Shown here in pieces: positions 34,757 to 43,634 of a stretch of 64,000 nt of DNA. The stretch lies in contig WRJC01000002.1 in NCBI GenBank assembly GCA_009782405.1, positions 1-64,000 on the forward strand. The letters are read 5' to 3'. The translations under genes and the position numbers were made by a program. Origin of the DNA: Oscillospiraceae bacterium. Lineage in GTDB: Bacteria > Bacillota_A > Clostridia > Oscillospirales > WRJC01. Each line of letters starts with the position of its first letter. Positions within the stretch are counted from its first letter, which is position 1. The notes under the pieces were generated by a model, which saw only the letters and a program-made list of their open reading frames with translations, searched no databases and had not been told where the DNA came from.

Positions 34757-36109
34757 TCATTTTGCGGCCATTGTCACTTCAAAATCGTATACATCGCCGT
34801 TCCTGTAAATTGTGACGGTCACTCTGTCGCCGGGTTTGTATTTCATTTTCAAGTCGTACATATCCTGCGTCGATTCCACGGGCGAGCCGTCCAAAGCGAC
34901 AATTATGTCGCTGGGCTGCAGCCCCGATCCGTCGCAAGCCCCGCCTTCCGTTATTTCGGATATTTTCCATCCCTGCGGTATTCCGTAATATTCCGATTCT
35001 TCCGCTGTTATCGTTCTGCCGGAAAGCCCGAAGCTCACTTGCGACTCGTCTTCGGCCGCATCCGGATTGGGCAGCCTCACGATATTGCCCGGATTTGCGA
35101 TTATTTCGTTTAGCACGTCTATCGCCGAGTTTATCGGTATGGCGAAACCCATTCCCTCATATTCCGTCGAGGCGATTTTCAGCGAATTTATGCCCACTAC
35201 CTGGCCTTTCATGTTTATGAGCGGCCCGCCGGAGTTTCCGCGGTTTATCGAAGCGTCGGTTTGGATCACGGTCATCATTTTTTCCCCGTTTACGTCGAGT
35301 GTCCTGTTTATTGCCGAAACTATGCCCTTTGTGGCGCTCCAGGCGAACTCGATTCCCGCAGGCGTGCCGATGGCCACCACGTCCTGGCCCTGGACCAGCG
35401 CGTCCGAATCGCCGAGTTGGGCTACGGGAAGTCCTCTCGCCTCTATTTTGATGGCTGCAAGGTCTTCCACTTCGTCGCCGCCCACAAATTGCGCTTCATA
35501 TGTTTCCCCTGTTTTGAGCGTGACTGTTATTTTGTCCACCCCATCGACCACGTGATAGTTGGTGGCTATGTATCCGTCTTCGCTGACTATGAAGCCGGTC
35601 CCCACTCCCTGCGCTATATACGGCTGGCTGTTTCTATTGAACCTGCCCCCGGAAAGTTCTGTTTCCGTTTCGATGCAAACCACCGCCGGGCTCACTTTCG
35701 CTATCGCTTCTTCCGTCGTCAGCCATGGAGCATTCGAATTTTCCGGTATCGTGATGGCTGTGTCCTCGAGGGATCCGGCGGCTTTTGATTTGGTTTCCTC
35801 CACTGCGTCCTTGTTTGAGAGCACGGCCGGAGGGGATTCGCGGTTTTGGCTTCTTTCGGCTTCCAAAGCGGATTGGGCAGCCATGTTTCCCCTGAGCAGA
35901 TACGCCGTCGAGCCCGCGCAAAACAAGAACATGACGGCCATGATCGCGGCGAAAATTTTTATCCCCGCGCCCCCCGCTTTCTTTTTCTTGTTTTTTGGGG
36001 GATAAATTTCATCGCCCGCGCTCCAGCGGTACACCCGGAGTTCTTTTTCGGGATCGATTTGATCGATTGGATCGAGAAATTCGTTTTTGTTGTTTTCTGA
36101 TTCGTTCAT
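34757..36109 (-). CDS. HtrA/DegP-type serine protease with PDZ domain
   Basis: This 450-residue protein has a cytoplasmic N-terminal part, one membrane anchor (about 50-72), a trypsin-like protease domain with His186 (NYHVVDG), Asp216 (DLAAIKI) and Ser293 (RGNSGGPL), and a C-terminal PDZ domain (about 350-450). It degrades or refolds damaged proteins outside the membrane. The ATG has AGGAGG upstream. It follows a two-component system after 145 bp; in Bacillus the CssRS system controls htrA, so this neighbourhood may be a secretion-stress module (inference). The downstream HAD gene follows after 39 bp. Confidence 0.96.
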   Translation of the reverse strand: MNESENNKNEFLDPIDQIDPEKELRVYRWSAGDEIYPPKNKKKKAGGAGIKIFAAIMAVMFLFCAGSTAYLLRGNMAAQSALEAERSQNRESPPAVLSNKDAVEETKSKAAGSLEDTAITIPENSNAPWLTTEEAIAKVSPAVVCIETETELSGGRFNRNSQPYIAQGVGTGFIVSEDGYIATNYHVVDGVDKITVTLKTGETYEAQFVGGDEVEDLAAIKIEARGLPVAQLGDSDALVQGQDVVAIGTPAGIEFAWSATKGIVSAINRTLDVNGEKMMTVIQTDASINRGNSGGPLINMKGQVVGINSLKIASTEYEGMGFAIPINSAIDVLNEIIANPGNIVRLPNPDAAEDESQVSFGLSGRTITAEESEYYGIPQGWKISEITEGGACDGSGLQPSDIIVALDGSPVESTQDMYDLKMKYKPGDRVTVTIYRNGDVYDFEVTMAAK

Positions 36110-36254
36110 GGTGATTCCTCCTAAATGTGAAATTACACTTTACTTTTTTTGCGTGTCTATATTATAGTCCGCATATGTTACGGTAGTTTGCGTTATTTTA
36201 TCATATTGTATTAAAAAAGTAGGGCAAAATCACGTGAAACTTGGGTGTTTTTTG

Positions 36255-37739
36255 TCAATTTTTGTTTTTTCCGCCCGTTTCGCCCGATATCGGCAGGGCA
36301 AAAACAAATTCGCAGTATTTTCCGTATTCGGAATTCACTTTTATCTTTTCCCGATGCGCCTCAATTATCGTCCTGGCGATGAACAGCCCAAGACCCGCCC
36401 CCGATTTGTCGATTCCGCGCGAACGGTCGGATTTATAGAAGCGGTCGAACACGAACGGTATGTCTTCGGCGGGTATGCCGGTTCCGGTGTTGTATACCGA
36501 TATGTACGCTTTTTTTTCTTTCTCTTTTATTTCGATGCTTATTTTTACCAACCCTTTTTCCGGGGTGAATTTCACCGCATTCCCGACGAGGTTGTCCAAA
36601 ATCTGCCGGATTGCGTCCGGATCCGCCGCGACATATATGTTGTCTTCGTCGGAGGCAAATTCGAATTCGAGGTTTTTTGCCTCTATATCCTGCGCCAAAA
36701 AAATAATCGCCTGCCTCGCCGTTTCGCATATGTCGAAACTCACGCTGGTGAATTTCCTGTCCCCCGCCTGTATTTTCGTTATTTCGAACAGAGTGGACAC
36801 AAGCCTCGCCAATCTTTTTGTTTCCGAAAAAACTATTTTCAGATATTGCTCATGCGCTTCCGGCGGTATCGTCCCATCCAAAATCTGCTCCACGAAACCC
36901 ATTATCGAAGTCATCGGGGTTCGCAAATCGTGCGAAACATTGGCTAAAAACATCCTCTGGGTTTCCTCGTGCGAGGCTAAGGAATTGGCCATCGTGTTGA
37001 AAGCCGAAGCGAGTTCCCCTATTTCGTCGTTACGTTTTTTTATCGGTATCCTCGCGTCAAATCGCCCGAATTCGAAACTTTTTGCGGCTTTTCGCATTTC
37101 CCTGACCGGGGCTATCGTCTTTTCGGTGATGAAATACACCAGAGCCATGCTCGCCACAAGGATCCAAAGGCAGCTAAGTATCGTGGCGTTTATTATCCGG
37201 CTCACAAAGAACCGATCCCACATCGAGCCTGAGCAAAAAAGCAGAATCCCAAAAGCTTCACCCGTTTCGCTTTCGCCCAAAATCTGCGGGGAGACGAGGT
37301 GGAGTTTGGAAAAAACGCCGTCCAGCGTCTGGTACCGGTCGATTTCAAATTGGTTCAGCGCTTCGTATACAAAGGATTTTGGGATTGAGTCTTTTTTCAG
37401 ATACCCGTCGGGCAGAGCCGAAGCGACCAATATGGCCCCTTCCAAGTCCGCGACCAATATGAGCGATTCGTCGGTGAGCTCGACATAGGACACAAAATCC
37501 CACATCAGCTTTATTTTTTCCGATTTTGCGTATTCATCGAAAGAGCCATATCCGCTGTTCTTGAAATTCGCCTCGACGTTCTGTTTCGCGATTTTCGCAG
37601 CGGCTTCGACGATATTTCTTTTCGTTTCGATGGAATTCTGTATCACATATGAGCTTATGACAAAAGCGAGGATCGCGAAACTTGCGGTTATGATCACGAA
37701 AAAAACCAATATATATTTGACAAATACGCTCTTGATCAT
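36255..37739 (-). CDS. Membrane sensor histidine kinase
   Basis: This 494-residue protein has TM1 at about 7-29, an extracytoplasmic sensor domain (about 30-180), TM2 at about 185-205, a HAMP domain, the phosphoacceptor His270 in NVSHDLRTPM, and a HATPase domain with N, G1 and G2 boxes (NLVGNAVKF, AGLGLFIA). It starts 3 bp after the response regulator stop and has no clear ribosome site, so it relies on coupling. It phosphorylates the preceding regulator. The position before htrA suggests sensing of envelope or secretion stress, which is inference. Confidence 0.95.
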   Translation of the reverse strand: MIKSVFVKYILVFFVIITASFAILAFVISSYVIQNSIETKRNIVEAAAKIAKQNVEANFKNSGYGSFDEYAKSEKIKLMWDFVSYVELTDESLILVADLEGAILVASALPDGYLKKDSIPKSFVYEALNQFEIDRYQTLDGVFSKLHLVSPQILGESETGEAFGILLFCSGSMWDRFFVSRIINATILSCLWILVASMALVYFITEKTIAPVREMRKAAKSFEFGRFDARIPIKKRNDEIGELASAFNTMANSLASHEETQRMFLANVSHDLRTPMTSIMGFVEQILDGTIPPEAHEQYLKIVFSETKRLARLVSTLFEITKIQAGDRKFTSVSFDICETARQAIIFLAQDIEAKNLEFEFASDEDNIYVAADPDAIRQILDNLVGNAVKFTPEKGLVKISIEIKEKEKKAYISVYNTGTGIPAEDIPFVFDRFYKSDRSRGIDKSGAGLGLFIARTIIEAHREKIKVNSEYGKYCEFVFALPISGETGGKNKN

Positions 37740-37742
37740 TAT

Positions 37743-38432
37743 TTATTGCAGAAGCTCGAACTTATACCCGACTCCCCATACGGTTTTCAGGTTCCATTTG
37801 TCGCTCATCCCCTCCAATTTCTCGCGCAGCCTCTTGACGTGGACATCCACCGTGCGGGAATCGCCGAGATAGTCGAAGCCCCAGACTTTGTCGAGCAGCT
37901 GGTCCCTGGTGAACACCCTGTTTACATTCGAGACCAAAAAATACAAAAGCTCGAGTTCTTTTGGGGGTATATCCACGGTTTTGTTTTTCAGCTTGAGCTC
38001 GTATTTTTGCTGGCTTATTTCCAAATTGTCGAATTTTATCACTTCGATGTCCGTATCGTTGTCCTGGTATTTGGTCCGGCGGAGCACCGCTTTGATCCTG
38101 GCGTACACTTCTTTGGTTTCGAAAGGTTTGACGATGAAATCATCCGCGCCGAGCTCAAGGGCGAGCACTTTGTCGAAAACTTCGCCTTTGGAGCTGATCA
38201 TGATTATCGGCCTCGGGGATATTTCGCGGATTTCGCGGCAGACTTGCCAGCCGTCTTTTTTTGGCATCATTATATCTAAAAGAACCAGATCGGGTTCGTA
38301 CACCTTGAACTTGGCTATGCCTTCGGATCCGCCGTCCGCCGTGATCACTTCGTAGTCTTCTTTGGTCAACATAACTTTGAGGAGCTCGCAGATGTTGGAA
38401 TCGTCGTCTATGACTAAAATTTTATGGCTCAT
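37743..38432 (-). CDS. OmpR/PhoB-family response regulator
   Basis: The 229-residue protein is read from ATG 38432 (GGAGGG ten bases upstream). The receiver has phosphoacceptor Asp53 (LVLLDIMMP), acidic pair at 9-11 and Lys102 (VKPFE). The winged-helix effector domain covers about 130-229, with ELELLYFLVSN, RTVDVHVKRLREKL and VWGVGYKF. Partner kinase follows directly. An extended -10 promoter lies at 38510-38538. The likely regulon includes htrA downstream. Confidence 0.96.
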   Translation of the reverse strand: MSHKILVIDDDSNICELLKVMLTKEDYEVITADGGSEGIAKFKVYEPDLVLLDIMMPKKDGWQVCREIREISPRPIIMISSKGEVFDKVLALELGADDFIVKPFETKEVYARIKAVLRRTKYQDNDTDIEVIKFDNLEISQQKYELKLKNKTVDIPPKELELLYFLVSNVNRVFTRDQLLDKVWGFDYLGDSRTVDVHVKRLREKLEGMSDKWNLKTVWGVGYKFELLQ

Positions 38433-38509
38433 ATGCAAATTACCCTCCGTTTTTTTTGCGTTAAAAATTAATTATCCGAATATTTATTTGTTTTTTCCCG
38501 ACAAACACC

Positions 38510-38538
38510 ATTATATCACAAAAATAATAATTTGTCTA
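38510..38538 (-). promoter_or_regulatory. Sigma-A promoter of the two-component system
   Basis: On the minus strand: TAGACA (38538-38533), a 17-bp spacer ending TGA, then TATAAT (38515-38510), an extended -10. Confidence 0.8.
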
Positions 38539-38593
38539 TACATTCTCGGAATTTTTTGCAAAAATAATATAAAAATAATATGGCGATTATATA

Positions 38594-38622
38594 TTGACAA
38601 TTGCCGCCCGATGGGTTATAAT
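38594..38622 (+). promoter_or_regulatory. Consensus sigma-A promoter of the Ldh2/malic enzyme operon
   Basis: TTGACA (38594-38599), a 17-bp spacer, TATAAT (38617-38622): both boxes perfect. Confidence 0.9.
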
Positions 38623-38665
38623 ATTCCCGGGACAAAAAATTTCAAAAACAAAGGAGAACGGATAT

Positions 38666-39781
38666 ATGGCAAAAAACAAATCGATCGTGGACTGGAAAAC
38701 CATCACGGGTTTTGTCATCGACGCTTTCACCGGGTACGGAGTCCCCGAAGAAGACGCAAAAATCGTGGCCGACATATTGTTGGAATCCGACAGGAGGGGC
38801 ATTGAATCCCATGGCATAAACCGCTTCAAGCCGATTTATTTGGACAGGATCAAATCCGGAATACAGAAGCCGGTCACAAAACTCGAAATCTTGAAAGAGA
38901 CAAAAACCACGGCGGTGGTGGACGGGCACAACGGAATGGGGCAGGTCATCGGCTACCGGAGCATGGAAATGGCCATAAACAAAGCGAAGGAATACGGGAT
39001 GGGCATGGTGGCCGCCAGAGGTTCCACCCATTTCGGGATCGCCGGGTATTACGTGACCATGGCCACCAAGCAGGATATGCTCGGAATGAGCGGCACCAAC
39101 GCGCGGCCTTCGATAGCTCCCACTTTCGGCGTGCAGAATATGCTCGGCACCAACCCGCTGACTTTCGGATTTCCCACCGATGAGGATTTTCCTTTCGTGC
39201 TGGACTGCGCGACTTCCATCACCCAACGCGGAAAAACCGAATATTACGCCAGGATAGGCAAAGAAACCCCGGCCGGCCATGTGGTGACCCACGACGGGGG
39301 AACCATGACCGATTCGCCCGCCATACTCGATGCCTTGAGCGCCGGAACGGCGGCATTGAACCCATTAGGCGGAAGCGGCGAAGAAATGGCCGGCTACAAA
39401 GGCTATGGCTATGCCACTGTGGTCGAAATACTCTCTGCCGCGCTCCAGCAGGCCAATTTCCTGCAAGCGCTAAACGGTTTTGACAAAGACGGCAAAAAAG
39501 TGCCTTTCGGCCTCGGGCATTTTTTCATCGCCATCGACACCGAAGCTTTCCTCGGAGCCGAAATTTTCAAAAAAACTTGCGGAGACATACTTCGCGAACT
39601 GCGCGCCTCCACCAAAGCGCCCGGCCACGATCGCATCTACACCGCCGGGGAAAAAGAATATTTGGTATGGCAGGAGCGCAAGGATGCAGGCGTTTCGATC
39701 AACGACGGCGTACAAAAAGAAATCTGCGCCATACGCGACGAACTTGGCCTGTCACAGTACAAATTCCCCTGGGAAGTGTAA
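38666..39781 (+). CDS. Malate/L-lactate dehydrogenase family (Ldh2) oxidoreductase
   Basis: The 371-residue protein is read from ATG 38666 (AAGGAG upstream); the frame to 38594 would begin inside the promoter. Ldh2 features: RRGIESHGINRF near 45-55 containing the catalytic His, GSTHFGIAGYY, NPLTFGFPT, and GYKGYGYATVVEILSAAL near 250. Enzymes of this family reduce or oxidise 2-oxo/2-hydroxy acids (malate, lactate, ureidoglycolate, 2,3-diketogulonate) with NAD(P)H. With malic enzyme next in line, malate is the most sensible substrate here, but this is inference from context. Confidence 0.93.
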   Translation: MAKNKSIVDWKTITGFVIDAFTGYGVPEEDAKIVADILLESDRRGIESHGINRFKPIYLDRIKSGIQKPVTKLEILKETKTTAVVDGHNGMGQVIGYRSMEMAINKAKEYGMGMVAARGSTHFGIAGYYVTMATKQDMLGMSGTNARPSIAPTFGVQNMLGTNPLTFGFPTDEDFPFVLDCATSITQRGKTEYYARIGKETPAGHVVTHDGGTMTDSPAILDALSAGTAALNPLGGSGEEMAGYKGYGYATVVEILSAALQQANFLQALNGFDKDGKKVPFGLGHFFIAIDTEAFLGAEIFKKTCGDILRELRASTKAPGHDRIYTAGEKEYLVWQERKDAGVSINDGVQKEICAIRDELGLSQYKFPWEV

Positions 39782-39782
39782 C

Positions 39783-39872
39783 GAGTTATCAGAGGAGCGA
39801 GTTGTCAGTTGTCAGCGGAATGAAGAACGAAGTGGACGAGTATCTTTAACTGAAAACTGATAACTGAAAACT
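39783..39872. repeat. Dispersed heptamer palindromic element, copy 2
   Basis: GTTGTCAGTTGTCAG (39801-39815) is inverted, with one mismatch, as CTGAAAACTGATAAC (39850-39864), followed by heptamers AACTGAA / AACTGAT up to 39872. The core CAGCGGAATGAAG matches copy 1. It starts right after the Ldh2 stop and fills most of the 113-bp gap before malic enzyme. Confidence 0.8.
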
Positions 39873-39894
39873 AAAAAACAGAAAGGAAAAATAT

Positions 39895-41067
39895 ATGTCA
39901 ATAAAAGAAGAAGCCTTAAAAAAACATGCCGAGTGGCAGGGAAAAATCGAAGTCGTCACGCGCTGCTCCGTGACCAACAAAGAGGAACTTTCAATAGCCT
40001 ACACGCCCGGAGTGGCTGAACCTTGCCTGGAAATAAGCAAGGATGTGGATTTGAGTTATAAATATACGCGGCGCGGCAATATGGTGGCAGTGGTGACCGA
40101 TGGCACCGCCGTGCTCGGTCTGGGTGACATCGGCCCCGAAGCGGGAATGCCGGTAATGGAGGGCAAATGCGTGCTTTTCAAAGTTTTCGGCGATGTTGAC
40201 GCTTTCCCGCTGTGCGTCCGTTCGAAAGAAGTGGATGACATCGTGAAGACCGTCGAGCTTTTGGCGGGCAGTTTCGGAGGGGTAAATTTGGAAGATATAT
40301 CCGCCCCCCGCTGTTTTGAAATAGAGAGGCGGCTGAAAGCATCCTGCGACATCCCCATATTCCACGACGACCAGCACGGAACCGCTATCGTGGCTTCGGC
40401 GGCGATGATAGGCGCCTGCAGGCTCAAGAAAAAAGAGCTCAAGGATCTCAAGGCGGTCGTATCCGGAGCGGGAGCCGGTGCCATCGCGGTGACGAGGATA
40501 TTGATGGCGCTCGGATTGAACGATATAATTTTATGCGACCGCCAGGGCGCCATTTACAAAGGAAGGGACAATCTCAACGAAGAAAAAGCGCTGATGGCCG
40601 AAATCACCAATAAAAACATGTGCAAGGGAACTTTGGCGGAAGCTATGGCAGACACCGACGTTTTCTTCGGCCTTTCCGGACCTGGGATCGTGAGCGGCGA
40701 AATGGTAAAATCGATGAACCCCGACCCGTTCATATTCGCGATGGCCAACCCCACCCCCGAGATATTCCCCGAAGAGGCGTTTGCCGCAGGGGCGGCGGTG
40801 GTCGGGACCGGGCGTTCGGATTTCCCCAACCAGATCAATAACGTGCTCGCTTTCCCGGGCGTGTTCCGTGGGGCTTTGGACGTTCGCGCCTCGGATATAA
40901 ATGAGCCTATGAAAGTCGCGGCCGCTTTTGCCATCGCCGACCTTATCGATGAAGGGGATTTGCGCCCCGACTATATAATCCCCGCCCCATTCGACTTGCG
41001 CGTGGCCAAAGCCGTGGCCAAGGCCGTGGCCAAAGCCGCTGTGGATTCCGGCGTGGCGCGGATTTAA
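39895..41067 (+). CDS. NAD(P)-dependent malic enzyme
   Basis: This 390-residue short-form malic enzyme has AYTPGVAEPC, VVTDGTAVLGLGDIGPEAGMPVMEGK, the metal site FHDDQHGTA near 162, Rossmann GAGAGAIAV, and FAMANPTPEIFPEEA. It decarboxylates malate to pyruvate. The C terminus contains a triplicated 12-bp unit (41002-41037) giving VAKAVAKAVAKAA, where relatives have a single copy, so the last helix is one or two repeats longer. The ribosome site is GAAAGGA. It is followed by a strong terminator and tRNA-Leu. Confidence 0.96.
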   Translation: MSIKEEALKKHAEWQGKIEVVTRCSVTNKEELSIAYTPGVAEPCLEISKDVDLSYKYTRRGNMVAVVTDGTAVLGLGDIGPEAGMPVMEGKCVLFKVFGDVDAFPLCVRSKEVDDIVKTVELLAGSFGGVNLEDISAPRCFEIERRLKASCDIPIFHDDQHGTAIVASAAMIGACRLKKKELKDLKAVVSGAGAGAIAVTRILMALGLNDIILCDRQGAIYKGRDNLNEEKALMAEITNKNMCKGTLAEAMADTDVFFGLSGPGIVSGEMVKSMNPDPFIFAMANPTPEIFPEEAFAAGAAVVGTGRSDFPNQINNVLAFPGVFRGALDVRASDINEPMKVAAAFAIADLIDEGDLRPDYIIPAPFDLRVAKAVAKAVAKAAVDSGVARI

Positions 41068-41083
41068 AACAAAATGAAAAAAA

Positions 41084-41111
41084 GGCGCCCCATGGCAGGG
41101 CGTCTTTTTTT
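41084..41111 (+). terminator. Intrinsic terminator after malic enzyme
   Basis: GGCGCCC (41084-41090) pairs with GGGCGTC (41098-41104), with one G-T pair, followed by seven T. Confidence 0.88.
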
Positions 41112-41131
41112 GCCGAGAATATCAAAAACCC

Positions 41132-41160
41132 TTGACAAAACAAATATTTTGGTGTATAAT
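41132..41160 (+). promoter_or_regulatory. Consensus sigma-A promoter of tRNA-Leu
   Basis: TTGACA (41132-41137), a 17-bp spacer, TATAAT (41155-41160). The tRNA begins 13 bp later. Confidence 0.9.
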
Positions 41161-41173
41161 GCATTACAGATAA

Positions 41174-41262
41174 GCCGGTGTGGCGGAACTGGCAGACGCC
41201 CGGGACTTAAAATCCCGTGAGGCTTTAACCTCGTACCGGTTCGACCCCGGTCACCGGCACCA
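41174..41262 (+). tRNA. tRNA-Leu, anticodon UAA
   Basis: The 89-base gene has acceptor arms GCCGGTG / CACCGGC, an anticodon arm CGGGA-CTTAAAA-TCCCG with anticodon TAA (reads UUA), a long variable arm typical of Leu, a GGTTCGACCCC T-arm, and an encoded CCA end. It is a single-gene transcript between its own promoter and terminator. Confidence 0.97.
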
Positions 41263-41277
41263 TCGATCCCCTGCAAG

Positions 41278-41307
41278 AATCAAAGGTTTTAATCTTTGAT
41301 TTTTTTC
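41278..41307 (+). terminator. Intrinsic terminator after tRNA-Leu
   Basis: AATCAAAG (41278-41285) and CTTTGATT (41294-41301) form an 8-bp stem, followed by T. Confidence 0.85.
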
Positions 41308-41330
41308 GTTTCTTGTAAATTCAGAAAATA

Positions 41331-43565
41331 TTATTGCATGACAATCGCGCAGCCGAGCCCAGGCACCGATATATCCATACCTTCAGGTTTGTTTTCGGCG
41401 ATCGTTTCGGCTGTTTCTTTTCCGCAGGTTATAATTTTCAATTTTTGCGAAAGATCGAACCTGCCGTCGCGGATTTTTAAGCGCTGTTCTTCTTTCGTCC
41501 AGTTGGCAAGTATGACGGCCCGTCTCCCGTCCTGAGATTGCCAAGCCGAATGGAACACCGCCGCGTAATTATTTCCGCGCCCCCCGTGGCTCCATTGGAT
41601 GCGTTTTATGCCGTCCACTTCCGCAGGCCTTTCCATTCGTCCGAACACGAGAAAATCTTTCCCTTCCCCGCGGCGCATTGCCAAAGTGGTTCGCATCATC
41701 TCAAGCGAGTCGTCATTATTGCCGACTTTCGGTTCCCACAGCGCCCAGTTGCTCGTGTCTTTGTCCAACAATGTTCCGTCACCGGTCAAAACGCCGCCGG
41801 GTATGCCTCCGAATATAAAATTCGTAGCGTTTTTTATGACAAGATGATACGGCTCAGGGCCGAACCCCATCATTCCCTGCAATATGACGCATTCGTGAAA
41901 CAGATACTGATAGAGGGGGATAGTGCCGGAACCGTAGTCGGACGGATAAACTCTGAGCTCAGTCTGCTGGAACAAGGGCAGGCATACTTCGTTCAATCCG
42001 GATTCCGCCGAGTGCACTACTTCATCTTCGCCCTTCCCTTTTGCGAGGGCGTGCATGTCGTTTGCAAATTCATTCATTTTTTCGTGCATCCATTTTCCCG
42101 GCATGTCCGGGTGTCCGTGGTCGCTGGAAAAACACGGGAAAGTTGCCGAGCCGTTGTTCTGGTCGAGATATTGCAAAGCTTCCATTCCCCAATCTATCAA
42201 ATGCCCGACTATTTCAAGCCCTGTTTTTTGCGTTTTTTCAGTGCCGAGGCAACCCAGGATATTCAATCGGAAGTTGCGCCAATTGTCCAGCCAATCGATT
42301 CCCTCGGCGGTTTTGCAGTATCCTTTCTCGGCGTTTATCGAATCCATATAATCGCGCCCGTCGTAGCCGTTCCAAACTTGATCGTAGCACCAGCGCGTCC
42401 CGCTGCAAAAACTGCCTGCACGCCAGCCTCTTCCTTTAATCATGGATATGGCGTTTTTGATCGATTCTTCGCCGCCTATAGGGGGAAAGCAATCGGGATA
42501 TACCCACGAGCCCGCGCGCTCCCAACCCATAAACACGACGCAAAGCGGCGCTCCTATTCTAGCGGATATGTCTTCAAGCAAAGGCAAACATTTTTCATAT
42601 GGCACAAATTCGCAAATTTCCGTCACATCCCCCATATCAAGCTGCCCGCCGGAGCGGATCGTTATATATGCGGGCGAATCCGTCAGCCATTCGGGGACGT
42701 TTTTCTTTTGCGTCAACGGTATAAACCAGTCCTGCTTCATGCTCCATTCGCGGTAAATATCGGCGGCGGAGTACCAATCGCCCTCGAATGTCGTGAGCAT
42801 GGTATCGTATTCAAGAGTCCGCTTGTTTTCTATTCCCCAGTCTCCGACGTGGGACACTCCAAGCCGCATGCCCGGTTTCCTGTGCAGGATTTTGAATCTT
42901 TTTATGTTAGCGTTCGTATCGTTGCACGCGAGATACAGCCCGGCCTGGTCATTGTAATAGGCGAGAAATTGGGCGTATGTCATGCCGGGGTAGTGCCCGC
43001 ACGGATCTTCAGACGGGCAAAACTCCCACGCCTGATATGAATCCGGGCGCATGCGGTTCATTTGCACATTGATGCCGCCCCCGAATTCAAGTTCGCCCGT
43101 CATCAATTTGCCGCTCCCGTAACCCTGCGGCACGACGACGGCCTCTGTTCCCGCTGTGCCGCCAAGTTTATACGGACAGACGACGAATGGATATTGTATG
43201 TCGGCTATGCGCAGTTTGCATCTGTTGTCTACCGAAACGTTAAAACGGGCGAACCGATCTCCGGGAATTGCGCTGACACGACATTCGACTGCAAGGTCTT
43301 TTCCGTCGAATCCGCTGAACTTTGCCGCATATGTTCCGGCAGACGGATTTTCGATTTCAATTTTGCCGGCTGAAAGCGAACTTAACAAACGGTAGCGTTT
43401 TTTGCTGTCATAATACCCCATCTCGAATGTCGGGTGGGTTTCGTCAAACTTTATGAATTCTTGTTCCGGCGCGTTTTTTGAACGCACGGAGCAAAGCCGC
43501 AAATTCGCTTCGTCAAATTCGAGGACGCTGTTTATGGTTTCAAGCTTTATCATTTGCCTATGCAT
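41331..43565 (-). CDS. Large glycoside hydrolase-like protein (DUF6259/GH36-like)
   Basis: The 744-residue protein is read from ATG 43565 (AGGAAA upstream); the frame to 43616 starts at TTG with no ribosome site. There is no signal peptide. An N-terminal beta-sandwich (about 1-270, with GKIEIENPSAGTYAAKFSG) precedes a TIM-barrel-like region: LCVVFMGWERAGSWVYPDCFPP, RGWRAGSFCSGTRWCYD, MEALQYLDQNNGSATFPCFSSDHGHP (candidate catalytic Asp in YLDQNNG). A C-terminal beta domain ends in GLGCAIVMQ. It looks like a DUF6259-type putative glycosidase; the assignment is from general resemblance. It is last in a gene string with a sugar-type binding lipoprotein, which supports carbohydrate work. Confidence 0.7.
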   Translation of the reverse strand: MHRQMIKLETINSVLEFDEANLRLCSVRSKNAPEQEFIKFDETHPTFEMGYYDSKKRYRLLSSLSAGKIEIENPSAGTYAAKFSGFDGKDLAVECRVSAIPGDRFARFNVSVDNRCKLRIADIQYPFVVCPYKLGGTAGTEAVVVPQGYGSGKLMTGELEFGGGINVQMNRMRPDSYQAWEFCPSEDPCGHYPGMTYAQFLAYYNDQAGLYLACNDTNANIKRFKILHRKPGMRLGVSHVGDWGIENKRTLEYDTMLTTFEGDWYSAADIYREWSMKQDWFIPLTQKKNVPEWLTDSPAYITIRSGGQLDMGDVTEICEFVPYEKCLPLLEDISARIGAPLCVVFMGWERAGSWVYPDCFPPIGGEESIKNAISMIKGRGWRAGSFCSGTRWCYDQVWNGYDGRDYMDSINAEKGYCKTAEGIDWLDNWRNFRLNILGCLGTEKTQKTGLEIVGHLIDWGMEALQYLDQNNGSATFPCFSSDHGHPDMPGKWMHEKMNEFANDMHALAKGKGEDEVVHSAESGLNEVCLPLFQQTELRVYPSDYGSGTIPLYQYLFHECVILQGMMGFGPEPYHLVIKNATNFIFGGIPGGVLTGDGTLLDKDTSNWALWEPKVGNNDDSLEMMRTTLAMRRGEGKDFLVFGRMERPAEVDGIKRIQWSHGGRGNNYAAVFHSAWQSQDGRRAVILANWTKEEQRLKIRDGRFDLSQKLKIITCGKETAETIAENKPEGMDISVPGLGCAIVMQ

Positions 43566-43634
43566 AAATAATTTCCTGCTTTCCAAAAATATTGCAATTT
43601 CGCGGCTCCTTCCCAAAATTCGCGGCGAACTTCG

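Noticed and set aside
36161..36166. TATAAT-like box before htrA as a stand-alone promoter
   Set aside because: No acceptable -35 at 16-18 bp; kept only as a remark because an activator might be needed.
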